This document shows, piece by piece, positions 54,515-63,940 of a DNA stretch of 64,000 bases (the stretch's first letter is position 1; the number at the start of each line of letters is the position of its first letter). This DNA is from Flavobacterium gyeonganense (GTDB taxonomy: Bacteria > Bacteroidota > Bacteroidia > Flavobacteriales > Flavobacteriaceae), in assembly GCF_029625295.1 (NCBI RefSeq), contig NZ_CP121112.1, forward strand, positions 3,658,001 through 3,722,000. Reading direction: 5' to 3'. The translations under genes were made by a program, and so were the position numbers. The notes under the pieces were generated by a model. That model was not told where the DNA came from and did not search any database. It saw only the letters and a list, made by a program, of their open reading frames with translations.

Positions 54515-56002
54515 TTACAGATTTTCTAATTTCTTTATCTGCTCCTGAGCATTAAGATTCTTCGGATTTAATTGAAATGCTTTTTTATAATTTTTGATTG
54601 CTTCTTTATTATTTCCTAAAGCGGCCAGTGTTTCAGCATAACTATCATAAGCATTTGCGCTTTGTGAGTAAAGGTCAACATTAAGTTTGAAAATCTTTAG
54701 CGCTTCTGTTTGTTTATTTTTTGCTAATAATTTGTAACCGTAATCATTTAGTTCATTTTCATTTAAAGTAAAAAGAGAATCATTCTTTTTGAGATTTTCG
54801 GCAAGTTTTAATGCGTTGTTATAGTTTTGTTTAATGAGTTCTTGTCTTAATTTTCGAAGTGAAAGGGACCATCCAAAACCATTTGATTCTTTCATTTCCG
54901 GAATATAAAAACCAGCGATTTCGTCTATAAAAAACTCTGGATTTGCACCTTGAAAATTGGTCAGCACAATAATAGAAAGAGCATCTTCAGGATAAACAAA
55001 AAACGCAGATCTCATTCCTCCAATTGGTGCAACAGCCGGATGTTCTGCTCTTGAAACCGTTGGCCAGCCAATTGCATATCCGTTTACCAATTTATTGAAT
55101 CCGCGTGTGCGTCCGTTATTTAGAACGGCTGGCTGCCAAAGTAAATCCAGACTTGATTTTTCTTTTAATAAATCACCATTTTGCAATGCAATAATCCATT
55201 TTGCAATTTCGCCAGCGGTAGAAACGATTCCGGCGCAGGTTCTGAAATACTCCGGAAATTTAAAAAAATTGTTTTTTATTTCATTGGTTGTCACCCATTT
55301 TCCGTTAACAACAGCCTGCGTGGTATAAGCTCCTGCCGCATTTGTAATCACATCATTAGAATCTCCAAAACGGGTTTGTTCCATTCCAGCCGTCTTAAAT
55401 TGGCGATTTTCGATGAATTTAGTAAAATGAATTCCGCTCACTTTATTGATGATTTTACCAATAATAATATAACCCGTTTGGTTGTAACGAAAGCGATCTC
55501 CGGTATTAAATTCCATCGGCAGGGTTTTTACTTTTTCCCAGGTAGAATCTTCAGTATCGCCCAGAAAATTTTCAGTTGCATCAATACTATTTGGAAGTCC
55601 GGAAATGTTAGCAAACAATTGTTTGATTTTCAAATCTTTCCATGCATCAGGTAAATCATCCAGATATTTAGAAATTGGATCGTTAATATTGAGTTTCCCT
55701 TCTTCCTGAAGCTGCATAACCGCAACACCAACAAAAGCTTTGGTACAGGAATTAACAGCAAACCTACTTTGATTGTTTACGTTAACTGAGTTTTCAATAT
55801 TCGCCATTCCGTAACTATTCTGCTTAATTATTTTACCGTTTCGAACTATCGCAAGCTGAAGTCCCGGTATATGAAGTTTTTCCATTTTCTCTTTTAAAAA
55901 AAGATCAATGCTATCTGCTTTTTGCTGATTTTGAGAATTTGCAATAAAACTTATCAAGCATAATAATGAGATTGCCAGAGATTTAGAATAAAGTATTTTC
56001 AT
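54515..56002 (-). CDS. Exported serine hydrolase (beta-lactamase/D-Ala-D-Ala carboxypeptidase fold) with C-terminal TPRs
   Basis: 495 residues with a signal peptide (LAISLLCLISFIANSQ). The class C beta-lactamase-like domain has S85-x-x-K88 (NSCTKAF) as nucleophile and base. The second motif is around RYNQTGY near residue 169, where the usual Y-x-N reads as Y-N-Q, so the exact catalytic tyrosine is unsure. Residues from about 390 form TPR helices (KNDSLFTLNENELNDYGYKL, then NNKEAIKNYKKAFQLNPKNL). Such proteins are usually esterases or peptidases rather than true beta-lactamases. Confidence 0.85.
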   Translation of the reverse strand: MKILYSKSLAISLLCLISFIANSQNQQKADSIDLFLKEKMEKLHIPGLQLAIVRNGKIIKQNSYGMANIENSVNVNNQSRFAVNSCTKAFVGVAVMQLQEEGKLNINDPISKYLDDLPDAWKDLKIKQLFANISGLPNSIDATENFLGDTEDSTWEKVKTLPMEFNTGDRFRYNQTGYIIIGKIINKVSGIHFTKFIENRQFKTAGMEQTRFGDSNDVITNAAGAYTTQAVVNGKWVTTNEIKNNFFKFPEYFRTCAGIVSTAGEIAKWIIALQNGDLLKEKSSLDLLWQPAVLNNGRTRGFNKLVNGYAIGWPTVSRAEHPAVAPIGGMRSAFFVYPEDALSIIVLTNFQGANPEFFIDEIAGFYIPEMKESNGFGWSLSLRKLRQELIKQNYNNALKLAENLKKNDSLFTLNENELNDYGYKLLAKNKQTEALKIFKLNVDLYSQSANAYDSYAETLAALGNNKEAIKNYKKAFQLNPKNLNAQEQIKKLENL

Positions 56003-56050
56003 GATTTATTTTGATGTATTTATGTTTTTAATTGATTGATTTTTGTAGAA

Positions 56051-58399
56051 TTACATGTTTTCAGGCAAACGATCTTTATCAGATTTTGTGCGGTTAAAAC
56101 GATAGATAACTGTTAGATTTACATAACGTCCTTGGGATTTACTTTCAGATTGTAAATAATAAGACGGAGTTGTGGTTTCTCTTTTTCTTATTTGAGAATC
56201 AAAAAGATTATTGACATTTACAGTCACAGACATTTTATCTTCAAGAAAATCTTTACTTACACCAACATTTGCTAAATATTGTGCTTCTGTAAGGGTTTGA
56301 ACGCCTTGATTTTTCCCTCGGTATCTGAAACTAAAATCGGCCGAAATAATTTTAGGAAACTTCAATACCGAACGGAAATTGGATAACCACGTTTGGTCTT
56401 CGGCATTGTAATTTACATTCTTATAACTTCCTTCCTGTTTAAATTTATAATAGTTAAAATCTAAAGATAAACGCAGCCAGTTTGTCGGATTATAGGTTGC
56501 CAAAACCTCTGCGCCATAACGATTCTCTGTTCCAAGATTTACAGGAGTATTTATAAAATAATTTTCATTGGTGCGTTCTACTATGTATTCAAAAAAATTA
56601 GTCGTGTGCTTGTAATAAACTGACGGATTAATGCTGAATTTTCCCGGTTTTGCCAAAACGGTAAACTCAAATGAATCAGTAAACATTGGGTTTAGATCTG
56701 GATTTCCAACCGTTAAATTTCTTAAATCTGAAAGTCCGGAAAACGGATTCAGCTGCCAAAATCTAGGTCGGTTTATTCTTTTGCTGTAGCTCAATTGCAA
56801 ATCTGTTTTTGCTGTTAAGTTGTAAACCAAATGTACTGTCGGAAATAAATTGATGTAATTTTTGGCATTATTGAAAGTATTTTTTCGATCAGAAATTTTA
56901 ATGTCTGATAATTCAGAACGCAAGCCTAATAAATAATTAAATCTTTTTATTTTGCTTCCAAATTGAAAATAAGCGCTGTATAAGTTTTCGTCGTATTTCA
57001 GTTTATTGGTAAATTGTTCCTGCAGCATATCATCTAGAATCGTGTAATAATCACTTCTAATAGCTCTCAAATCACCTCTGATTCCCATTTCGATTTTAGA
57101 ATTTTCATTAATCGGATTCACAAAATCTGATTTTATAAAAATATCGTTACTGCTTTCAATATCATTGGTATACAAATTAGAAACTGGCGATTGATCAGGA
57201 AATGTTCTTTGCTGGTCGATGTATTGATTTTCATTATCATTCCAAAAAACATATTGCAGACTTGAATTCCATTTTTTGTCTTTTTTGTCAAATGTCTTAG
57301 CATAATTCAACTCAAAAACATTATAAATCTGTGGCTCTACATATTTTTGAGATCTCGAAATAATACTATCCGCTGCATTGTTCACATCAGAATAGTTATA
57401 ATTGTATTGGGTATTTTCTCTATTGGTATTTTTAGAACGATAGTAACTTCCTGTCAAAATATTTTTATCATTGATGTAATAATCTCCTCCAAAATAAAGA
57501 CTTACCGTACTATAATTTCCTTTATCATCATTGTACTGATTCAAAATAGAGGTAACGCCATTGCTGCTGTTTCTTTGAAATTGCTTGTCGTAGCCATAAA
57601 CATTCAGCTCGCGATAACCCAGATTCGAAAAAAGATTTATTTTTTCTGTCTTGTAACTCACATTAGCATTCGTATTATAATTTTCAGGATTTCCAATTCC
57701 AGCCTGAAGCGAACCATTAAAACCTTTTAAACTATTCTTTTTCAAGATAATATTAATGATACCGCCACCACCCTGCGCTTCATAAGCCGCAGACGGATTG
57801 GTGATTACTTCTACTTTTTCAATATTGGCTGCGGAAATCTGCGATAAACCATTATTTGCAGCCAGCATCGAAGGTTTTCCATCAATTAAAACCGTAACGC
57901 TGTTATTTCCACGAAGGCTTACAACGCCCGTTATATCTACATTTACAGAAGGAACATTGTTTAAAATGTCATTTGCAGATCCTCCCCGGGACAAAATGTC
58001 TTTACCGACATTGAATACTTTTTTATCCAGTTTAAGTTCTACAGCCGATTTTTCGGCAACAACATTTACTTCTTCTAATTGATGAACTTCTTCTTCCAGA
58101 GAAATATTTTGAACCAAATCCTGATTCATTTTAAAACTTTCAGAAATAAAAGTCTTAAAAGACATAAATTCTACCTTTAATTGGTAATTTCCAGATACAC
58201 TTTTTAAGATGTAATTTCCATTTTCATCAGAAGCAGTTTCTTTTACTTTTTGAGATGATGACAGCAAAGTAATTGTTACGTATGGCAAAGGCTGTTTTGT
58301 TTTAGCATCTACAACTTTTCCTTTGATTGTAAATTCTGGCGATTGTGCAAAAGCAGCGAATCCGAATAATAATGCAATTAGTAATTTGAATGGTTTCAT
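56051..58399 (-). CDS. TonB-dependent-receptor-like outer membrane beta-barrel protein
   Basis: 782 residues from MKPFKLLIALLFGFAAFAQS; an ATG nine codons upstream lacks a signal-peptide context. The protein has a signal peptide, a carboxypeptidase-regulatory-like domain (about 22-105, FTIKGKVVDAKTKQPLPYVT), a plug domain (DILNNVPSVNVDITGVVSLR) and a 22-strand-type barrel of the outer-membrane protein beta-barrel-3 class. No classic TonB box was identified. It is divergent from the LytS/LytTR genes, which may control it, and the ligand is unknown. Confidence 0.88.
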   Translation of the reverse strand: MKPFKLLIALLFGFAAFAQSPEFTIKGKVVDAKTKQPLPYVTITLLSSSQKVKETASDENGNYILKSVSGNYQLKVEFMSFKTFISESFKMNQDLVQNISLEEEVHQLEEVNVVAEKSAVELKLDKKVFNVGKDILSRGGSANDILNNVPSVNVDITGVVSLRGNNSVTVLIDGKPSMLAANNGLSQISAANIEKVEVITNPSAAYEAQGGGGIINIILKKNSLKGFNGSLQAGIGNPENYNTNANVSYKTEKINLFSNLGYRELNVYGYDKQFQRNSSNGVTSILNQYNDDKGNYSTVSLYFGGDYYINDKNILTGSYYRSKNTNRENTQYNYNYSDVNNAADSIISRSQKYVEPQIYNVFELNYAKTFDKKDKKWNSSLQYVFWNDNENQYIDQQRTFPDQSPVSNLYTNDIESSNDIFIKSDFVNPINENSKIEMGIRGDLRAIRSDYYTILDDMLQEQFTNKLKYDENLYSAYFQFGSKIKRFNYLLGLRSELSDIKISDRKNTFNNAKNYINLFPTVHLVYNLTAKTDLQLSYSKRINRPRFWQLNPFSGLSDLRNLTVGNPDLNPMFTDSFEFTVLAKPGKFSINPSVYYKHTTNFFEYIVERTNENYFINTPVNLGTENRYGAEVLATYNPTNWLRLSLDFNYYKFKQEGSYKNVNYNAEDQTWLSNFRSVLKFPKIISADFSFRYRGKNQGVQTLTEAQYLANVGVSKDFLEDKMSVTVNVNNLFDSQIRKRETTTPSYYLQSESKSQGRYVNLTVIYRFNRTKSDKDRLPENM

Positions 58400-58606
58400 T
58401 TTGATTGATTTTAGAATTTGAAGCAAAACTCTTTAATAAATCCAATCAAAATTCTCACGCATGATATACGGGCAATTATGAGCGATAAATAATCAAAAAA
58501 TGGGTTTAAGTTGTGTTGATATGCAATTTTTATTTGTTTGTATCTTTTTTCCGCTTGTTCATCGACAAACAATTTCTCTTTGCAAATAAATCGTAATTTT
58601 GACTGC

Positions 58607-59695
58607 ATGACACCATTCGAGAAAATTATAAACTTCGCTACAGCCCACAGAATAACTACTCACGTTATTTTTTGGGTGTTTATTTTTATTATGTTTTTTA
58701 GTAAAAATACTTCCTCAGACCCAGAAGGACTATGGATTGATGTATTGTACACCGTATATTACGAAATCTTTTCAATGATAGGAGCGTATTTTTTATCCTA
58801 TAGAATTCTGCCTCGTTTAATGACGCCGCAAAAATACAATTGGGTTTGGGCAGAACTTTTTTTAGGAGCCTACATCATTTCTGCCGTTGCTAGAATAACA
58901 ATGGTTTATGGCGTTGAACCTATTACTCGCACACCTCCTTTTCCTCAGGAATCTATACAAGAGATTCTCACAGATTTGCCAACTTTGTTTATCGCCTATT
59001 CGCTGCATATACTTTCTTTATCAATATTTTTCATTTTTATAAAGTTGATTAAAGATCAATACATCATTCAAAAAAGATCTTTATTATTAGAAAAACAAAA
59101 AGCTGAAACGGAATTAAAAATTCTGAAAGCGCAATTAAATCCGCACTTTTTGTTCAATACACTCAATAATATTTATTCGCTTTCTGTTGTAAATTCTCCT
59201 ATAACATCGCAGTCCATTGCGGTTTTATCCGAAATACTAGATTGTATTTTGTACCGTTGCAGCAGTACATATGTGCCTCTTACGCAAGAAATAACATTGT
59301 TAGAAAATTATATTTCGCTGGAAAAACTGCGTTATGACGATCGTTTGAGTGTGGTTTTCAACCATGAAATGGATCAAAATGGAATGATCGCACCTTTAAT
59401 TTTACTTTCTTTGGTAGAAAATGCCTTTAAACATGGAGCTGGAGAAGATATAGGAAGTGCACCAAAAATTGAAATCGACTTAAAACTAGTAAACAATAAC
59501 TTTGAATTTAAGATTCGAAATACAATATGCAAAACAGAACATGAAGCCGAAAGCGGTAAAATTGGACTGAATAATATTATCCAGCAGCTTGATAAAATTT
59601 ATACAGAAAATTATACTTTTAATGTCACCAAAACAGATGCCGATTTTACTGCAGTATTAAAAATAAATCTTACATCCCAATATAATTTAACTTAG
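58607..59695 (+). CDS. LytS/YehU-type sensor histidine kinase
   Basis: 362 residues from MTPFEKIINF; a longer frame opens 23 codons upstream but that part is not protein-like. Four hydrophobic segments (about 15-34, 45-68, 82-104 and 128-152) are followed by a coiled coil and the His_kinase domain with the phospho-acceptor H180 in LNPHFLFNTLNNIYSL. An ATPase lobe (LLSLVENAFKHGAGEDIGSA) completes it. It signals to the LytTR regulator that follows after two bases. Confidence 0.9.
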   Translation: MTPFEKIINFATAHRITTHVIFWVFIFIMFFSKNTSSDPEGLWIDVLYTVYYEIFSMIGAYFLSYRILPRLMTPQKYNWVWAELFLGAYIISAVARITMVYGVEPITRTPPFPQESIQEILTDLPTLFIAYSLHILSLSIFFIFIKLIKDQYIIQKRSLLLEKQKAETELKILKAQLNPHFLFNTLNNIYSLSVVNSPITSQSIAVLSEILDCILYRCSSTYVPLTQEITLLENYISLEKLRYDDRLSVVFNHEMDQNGMIAPLILLSLVENAFKHGAGEDIGSAPKIEIDLKLVNNNFEFKIRNTICKTEHEAESGKIGLNNIIQQLDKIYTENYTFNVTKTDADFTAVLKINLTSQYNLT

Positions 59696-59697
59696 AG

Positions 59698-60405
59698 ATG
59701 AAAATAAAGTGTTTATTAGTCGACGACGAACCGCTGGCAATCAGTTTACTGCAAAACCATATAAGTAAGTTAGATTATTTAGAAGTTGTTGGTACATGTC
59801 CGAATGCGCTAAAAGCGGCTGAGGTTTTGAGAACTACTGCCGTTGACCTTATGTTTTTGGATATCAAGATGCCTCAAATCACCGGAATCGATTTTTTAAA
59901 GACCTTACGAAATCCGCCTTCGGTTATTTTTACTACCGCTTACCGCGAATATGCATTAGAAAGTTATGAGCTTGACATTGTCGATTATCTTTTAAAACCA
60001 ATCACTTTTGACCGCTTTTTTAAGGCTACAGATCGCTATTTACGAATCAGCGGACCTGTAAATAATACCAAAATCATTACACCATCGCAGGAAGATTTTA
60101 TTTACATAAAAAATGGATCCAAGTTTAATAAAATCAATGTCGATTCTATTTTGTATATCGAAAGCGTAAAAGATTACATTATTGTGCATCAAAAAGATGG
60201 AATTAAACTCAATGCCAAATATAAAATTAGCGATATCGAAATCGAACTACAGGATAAAAATTTCCTGCGCATACATCGCTCCTTTATAATCAATTTAAAA
60301 AATATTACCGCCTTTACAGCTTATGATGTTGAAATAGGTTCAATCGAAATTCCAATTGGAGCCAGTTATAAAGAATATGCTTTTAAAATGCTTAAGAATA
60401 ATTAA
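59698..60405 (+). CDS. LytTR-family response regulator
   Basis: 235 residues. The receiver domain (1-120) has the acidic pair in LLVDDEPLAISL, phospho-acceptor D55 in LMFLDIKMP and the lysine in YLLKPITF. The LytTR DNA-binding domain (about 130-235) has IYIKNGSKFNKINVDSILYI and FLRIHRSFIINLKNI. It pairs with the histidine kinase just upstream and forms a two-gene operon. A likely target is the divergent outer-membrane barrel gene. Confidence 0.93.
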   Translation: MKIKCLLVDDEPLAISLLQNHISKLDYLEVVGTCPNALKAAEVLRTTAVDLMFLDIKMPQITGIDFLKTLRNPPSVIFTTAYREYALESYELDIVDYLLKPITFDRFFKATDRYLRISGPVNNTKIITPSQEDFIYIKNGSKFNKINVDSILYIESVKDYIIVHQKDGIKLNAKYKISDIEIELQDKNFLRIHRSFIINLKNITAFTAYDVEIGSIEIPIGASYKEYAFKMLKNN

Positions 60406-60664
60406 AGTTAATTACATTTTATTGAATAGCAAATCTGTACTCTCGTTAAATTGAATGAATAAAATTATTAGTTTTTGAAAATAAAAGAAAACTAAAAATC
60501 AAAATACTTTTCCATAGTAGTAACCTCTTAAAAGCCGTATCGTTTATTTTATCATTATTTACGTCTCCAATAAAGAATTTTTTATTTTCAGTTGTTTTAG
60601 AAATATTTGAGGCAGCTTTTTTTGATTTGCAGATTATAATTTTAAGTACGTATTACTTAGAGAA

Positions 60665-61477
60665 TTATTTAGTTATTGTTAATTGTGTGGGGGATATTCC
60701 GAATTGTTTTTTGAAAGCAAATGAAAAATGCGATAAGTTTTCAAAACCTGTTTCCAGATAGACCTCAACAGGCTTTTTGTTTTTTTGCGTTAATTGATAA
60801 TGGGCAAGTTCCAAACGTTTTTGTGTGAGCCAGCGTTGTGGAGTAGTGTTATATATTTTAGAAAAATCGCGTTTAAAAGTAGTCAGACTCCGTCCTGACA
60901 AGTAACTAAACTTTTCTAATGGCATATTGAACATAAAATTTTTTTCCATAAAACCTGCCAGATCAATTTTATACGGTTCTTCAAAATTGGCTAAAATGTT
61001 GTCTATTTCTTTATCTATGGTACGAAGAATTGAAATTGCTTCCGTAATTTTTAAAGAGGCAATATTTTCAGGAAATTTTTCCTGTACATCAAAATAAGGC
61101 ATCAACGAGGCAAGGCAGCTTTCTAACAAAGGATGCTTATCAAAACTTCGGATTTTTTGAGTCGCCGAAATTTTTGTTTTCACATTAAGGCTGGCATAAA
61201 ATTCGCGTAATCTGTCGGTAGAAAGATGCATAACTACTGACTTATGGGGCTGACCGTCTTTTGGATAATTGATGATTGCCGCTAATTGATTTCTTGGTAT
61301 CAGAAAAATGTCACCTGATTTGAATAAGTAGTTTTTATCTGCCTGAATAATTTTTGTCTCGCCAGAAATGAACCACACAAGCATATGGTGGTCAAACACA
61401 ACCTCGGTTTTAAACAACTTATCTTCGTAAGAAGAAAGTTTAATATCGTCTGTAATGTATTTTAGTTTAAATTCCAT
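60665..61477 (-). CDS. AraC-family transcriptional regulator
   Basis: 270 residues. An N-terminal cupin-type effector domain (MLVWFISGETKIIQADKNYL, then FKSGDIFLIPRNQL) is followed by a C-terminal HTH pair (about 170-268, LEKFSYLSGRSLTTFKRDFS and PVEVYLETGFENLSHFSFAF, then FGISPTQL). It lies 29 bases after the SDR gene on the same strand, so the two are probably one operon. The tandem repeat upstream of the SDR gene is a candidate binding site for it. Confidence 0.88.
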   Translation of the reverse strand: MEFKLKYITDDIKLSSYEDKLFKTEVVFDHHMLVWFISGETKIIQADKNYLFKSGDIFLIPRNQLAAIINYPKDGQPHKSVVMHLSTDRLREFYASLNVKTKISATQKIRSFDKHPLLESCLASLMPYFDVQEKFPENIASLKITEAISILRTIDKEIDNILANFEEPYKIDLAGFMEKNFMFNMPLEKFSYLSGRSLTTFKRDFSKIYNTTPQRWLTQKRLELAHYQLTQKNKKPVEVYLETGFENLSHFSFAFKKQFGISPTQLTITK

Positions 61478-61506
61478 TTGCTTATGTAGTTACAAATTTA
61501 CAACTA

Positions 61507-62502
61507 TCAATTTATATTGAATCTGATACCGGTCAGTTTTTCGCTTAATTCCCACAATTTTTTTGCGTTTTTTTCGTCCAGTGAATACGTTTTAACGCCT
61601 GCTGAAACTTCCTGTTCCAAAGATAATCCGGCAATATCAGTATCTTCACAAAATACACCTCCAATATTTTTTAATTGAGGACTTGTAGCACACCAAATTG
61701 TGGTAGAAGCACCTTGTGAAATTGTTTTGAGTGAAGCGGCAACTTCTGGCAATATATTACCTCTTTCATCACAGAAGCCCATTTTTACAAATAATTCTAA
61801 TGGTGCTTCCCTGGCCAGTTCAGTGCCTTTAATAGAACCAGGGTGTAATGAGTATGCTCTTATACCAAACTTTTTTGCGCGATTGTCTAATTCAACCGAA
61901 AACAAATTTACAGCTGTTTTTGATTGCCCGTAGCTTTGCAGGGTTTCATATTCGCGGTGTTTAAAATTAGGATCATCAAAATCAAAAGGAGCAAACTGAT
62001 GTCCTTGCGATGAAACGTTTACGACTCTTGCACCATTAGCTCTCTTTAATGCCGGGAATAGATTTGCAGTAAGTTGAAATTGCGCCAAATAATTTATAGC
62101 GAGTTGTGATTCAATTCCGCGGTAATCTCTTCTCAACGGAACCCACATAATTCCTGCGTTGTTGATGAGTAAATGTAGTGGTCTGCCTGAAGCTAAAAAT
62201 TTTGAGGTAAATTTGTCAATAGAATTTGGATTCACTAAATCCATTTTCTCAATTTCTACATTCGCAATTCCTTTCAGATTTTTCACAGCTTTTTCAATAT
62301 CCCTGGCGGGTACAATGACAGTAGCGCCTGCATTTGCAAGTGTTTTTACTGTCTCTAGTCCAATGCCCGTATTTCCTCCTGTTACAATGGCAATTTTGCC
62401 TGAAAGATCAATGTCTTTGATTACTTCAGTTGAAGTTGATTGTGCGTTGAAGCCCGAACCTATTGGTTGCTGCAAGGCTCCCTTGTAATTTTTTTGTCCC
62501 AT
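61507..62502 (-). CDS. Short-chain dehydrogenase/reductase (SDR)
   Basis: 331 residues. The NAD(P)-binding motif is TGGNTGIG (41-48), followed by NNAG (114-117), the catalytic serine around 164-165 (VNVSSQGHQF) and Y191-x-x-x-K195 (YGQSK). The general shape resembles retinol-dehydrogenase-like/oxidoreductase SDRs in bacteria that are paired with AraC regulators. The substrate is unknown. It has a visible promoter with operator-like repeats. Confidence 0.9.
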   Translation of the reverse strand: MGQKNYKGALQQPIGSGFNAQSTSTEVIKDIDLSGKIAIVTGGNTGIGLETVKTLANAGATVIVPARDIEKAVKNLKGIANVEIEKMDLVNPNSIDKFTSKFLASGRPLHLLINNAGIMWVPLRRDYRGIESQLAINYLAQFQLTANLFPALKRANGARVVNVSSQGHQFAPFDFDDPNFKHREYETLQSYGQSKTAVNLFSVELDNRAKKFGIRAYSLHPGSIKGTELAREAPLELFVKMGFCDERGNILPEVAASLKTISQGASTTIWCATSPQLKNIGGVFCEDTDIAGLSLEQEVSAGVKTYSLDEKNAKKLWELSEKLTGIRFNIN

Positions 62503-62528
62503 TTTTTTAAATTTTTATTGGGATAAAA

Positions 62529-62556
62529 GTAGATAGCATTTTTTCTTGCAACTTTG
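62529..62556 (-). promoter_or_regulatory. Likely promoter of the SDR-araC operon
   Basis: On the minus strand TTG (62554-62552), 17 bases, then TACTTTTA (62534-62527), close to TAnnTTTG, ending about 25 bases before the SDR start codon. It overlaps the tandem repeat on its upstream side. Confidence 0.45.
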
Positions 62557-62585
62557 TTTAAACGGCTGACTTTACTTTGTTTAAA
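62551..62585 (-). promoter_or_regulatory. Tandem 12-bp operator-like repeat upstream of the SDR gene
   Basis: ACTTTGTTTAAA occurs at 62551-62562 and again at 62574-62585, perfect, with a 23-base period (about two helix turns). The first copy abuts the -33 TTG. Two same-face direct repeats beside the -35 region are the usual layout for AraC activators. Confidence 0.65.
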
Positions 62586-62641
62586 AGACCATTTTTTAAA
62601 GGTATGCCTGAGGTGTTTAAATGTTCTTAAAAAAATCCATT

Positions 62642-63940
62642 CTATTTCTTATAACATTTCCAGTTCTCAGCCTTAAAAGAATAAGAAACCATCAAATAGC
62701 TCCAAAAAGCCATCTTGTTTTCGTTTTGTATTTTTGGAAGGTATTTCATAGAATCTGTTGCCTGATAAAAAGAAAAAGCACAATTGATTTCTAACGCTTT
62801 GACAGGAGTATATTTTAATGAAATGTCATTTTCAAATCCAAGGAATTTTTTCATGTCCTGACCAAGATTGTTTTTCAGATGGTATTGGGTGTAAAAAAGA
62901 TGAAAATCTGAACGAATGGATAATTTTTGATGTAAAGGAATCGTAGTAAAGAGATAAGGATTTATTAACCCTTTGCCGCCAACATCAGCCGGGAATCGGG
63001 TAAAAACATTCATGTTTCCGTTAAATTTCCAGGTCACGCCATACAATACATCAAAATCACCAGAGCTGCCAGTTGCTAAATGTGGATTACTTCCGCTAAT
63101 CATTTCAGCCCCCAAACGCCAATTTGATTTTTGCAGGGATAATTTAATTTCCGGCTGAAAATAATATGCAAATAGTTGTTGTCCTTTTTGATTACGTCCG
63201 AATTGCAGATAACTGTTTAGTGTGTAATTCCATTGTTTGGTTTTAAAATCAATACGTCCGCCTGTTGTGGCCCGGGTGTAGAGGTGTTGTGAATTGGCAC
63301 TTTCTAAAAAATCCACAGTACTTACGGAATTAAAAGAAAATGCTCTTTTCGAATTATAACTGAAACTATTTACCAGCATGTATTTATATCGGTTTGCAGC
63401 TACAGGGGAATAAGCCGGTTCAAATTCAGAGCTGTAGTTTCGGGTAAATAAAAAGAAAAAGTCATTAGAAAAATGTTCAGAATATTTCATTACCCGAATA
63501 CCTTCGTGTGCCCTTCCTTGCTGAGCCCAGGGAGCATCAGAAAACAATCTTCCATTATCTAATAAGATGCTTTGTCTCCCTAAACGGATATTTACCGATT
63601 TTAATTTAGTTTCTAAAAATAACTGGTAAAAATTAATACTTCCAGCTTTAGATGCCGAATGCTCTTTATCCCAAAGATGGATTTCCTGAACATCAGATTT
63701 AATGAGCCATTTTTCTCTTTCATACTGCATGGAAATTCTGTTTCGCTGTGTGAGATAAAAATAAGGATCGACTGTGGTATTGGGAGGAAGGATATAGTTT
63801 GAAGTGTATTCGGCTCTTGGTCTTATTTCGATATTCATTAAAAACTGCTGGGTCAAAGTGTCCTTTTCTTGTGCCTGACTGCTAAATGTGATTACAATAA
63901 ACAAAAGAAAGAATAGTTTGTAGAAGCTTTTTAATATCAT
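62642..63940 (-). CDS. Alginate-export-type outer membrane porin
   Basis: 432 residues with a signal peptide (FFLLFIVITFSSQAQ). The rest alternates polar and aromatic residues as in beta-barrel strands (IKSDVQEIHLWDKEHSASKA, VNIRLGRQSILLDNGRLFSD), the pattern of the alginate export/AlgE-like family in Bacteroidota. It likely forms an outer-membrane channel for anionic or small solutes; actual alginate export is not implied because no alginate genes are near. It precedes, on the same strand, the SDR gene but across a 139-base gap with a promoter. Confidence 0.8.
   Translation of the reverse strand: MILKSFYKLFFLLFIVITFSSQAQEKDTLTQQFLMNIEIRPRAEYTSNYILPPNTTVDPYFYLTQRNRISMQYEREKWLIKSDVQEIHLWDKEHSASKAGSINFYQLFLETKLKSVNIRLGRQSILLDNGRLFSDAPWAQQGRAHEGIRVMKYSEHFSNDFFFLFTRNYSSEFEPAYSPVAANRYKYMLVNSFSYNSKRAFSFNSVSTVDFLESANSQHLYTRATTGGRIDFKTKQWNYTLNSYLQFGRNQKGQQLFAYYFQPEIKLSLQKSNWRLGAEMISGSNPHLATGSSGDFDVLYGVTWKFNGNMNVFTRFPADVGGKGLINPYLFTTIPLHQKLSIRSDFHLFYTQYHLKNNLGQDMKKFLGFENDISLKYTPVKALEINCAFSFYQATDSMKYLPKIQNENKMAFWSYLMVSYSFKAENWKCYKK

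Noticed and set aside
55181-55654. 157-residue plus-strand ORF inside the serine hydrolase
   Set aside because: Antisense shadow of a well-supported gene.
57347-57730. 127-residue plus-strand ORF inside the outer-membrane barrel gene
   Set aside because: Antisense shadow rich in Ile and Val from the complement of Asn/Tyr codons.
62642-63940. Alginate biosynthesis cluster
   Set aside because: Only an alginate-export-type porin is present, with no alg synthesis or lyase genes around it.
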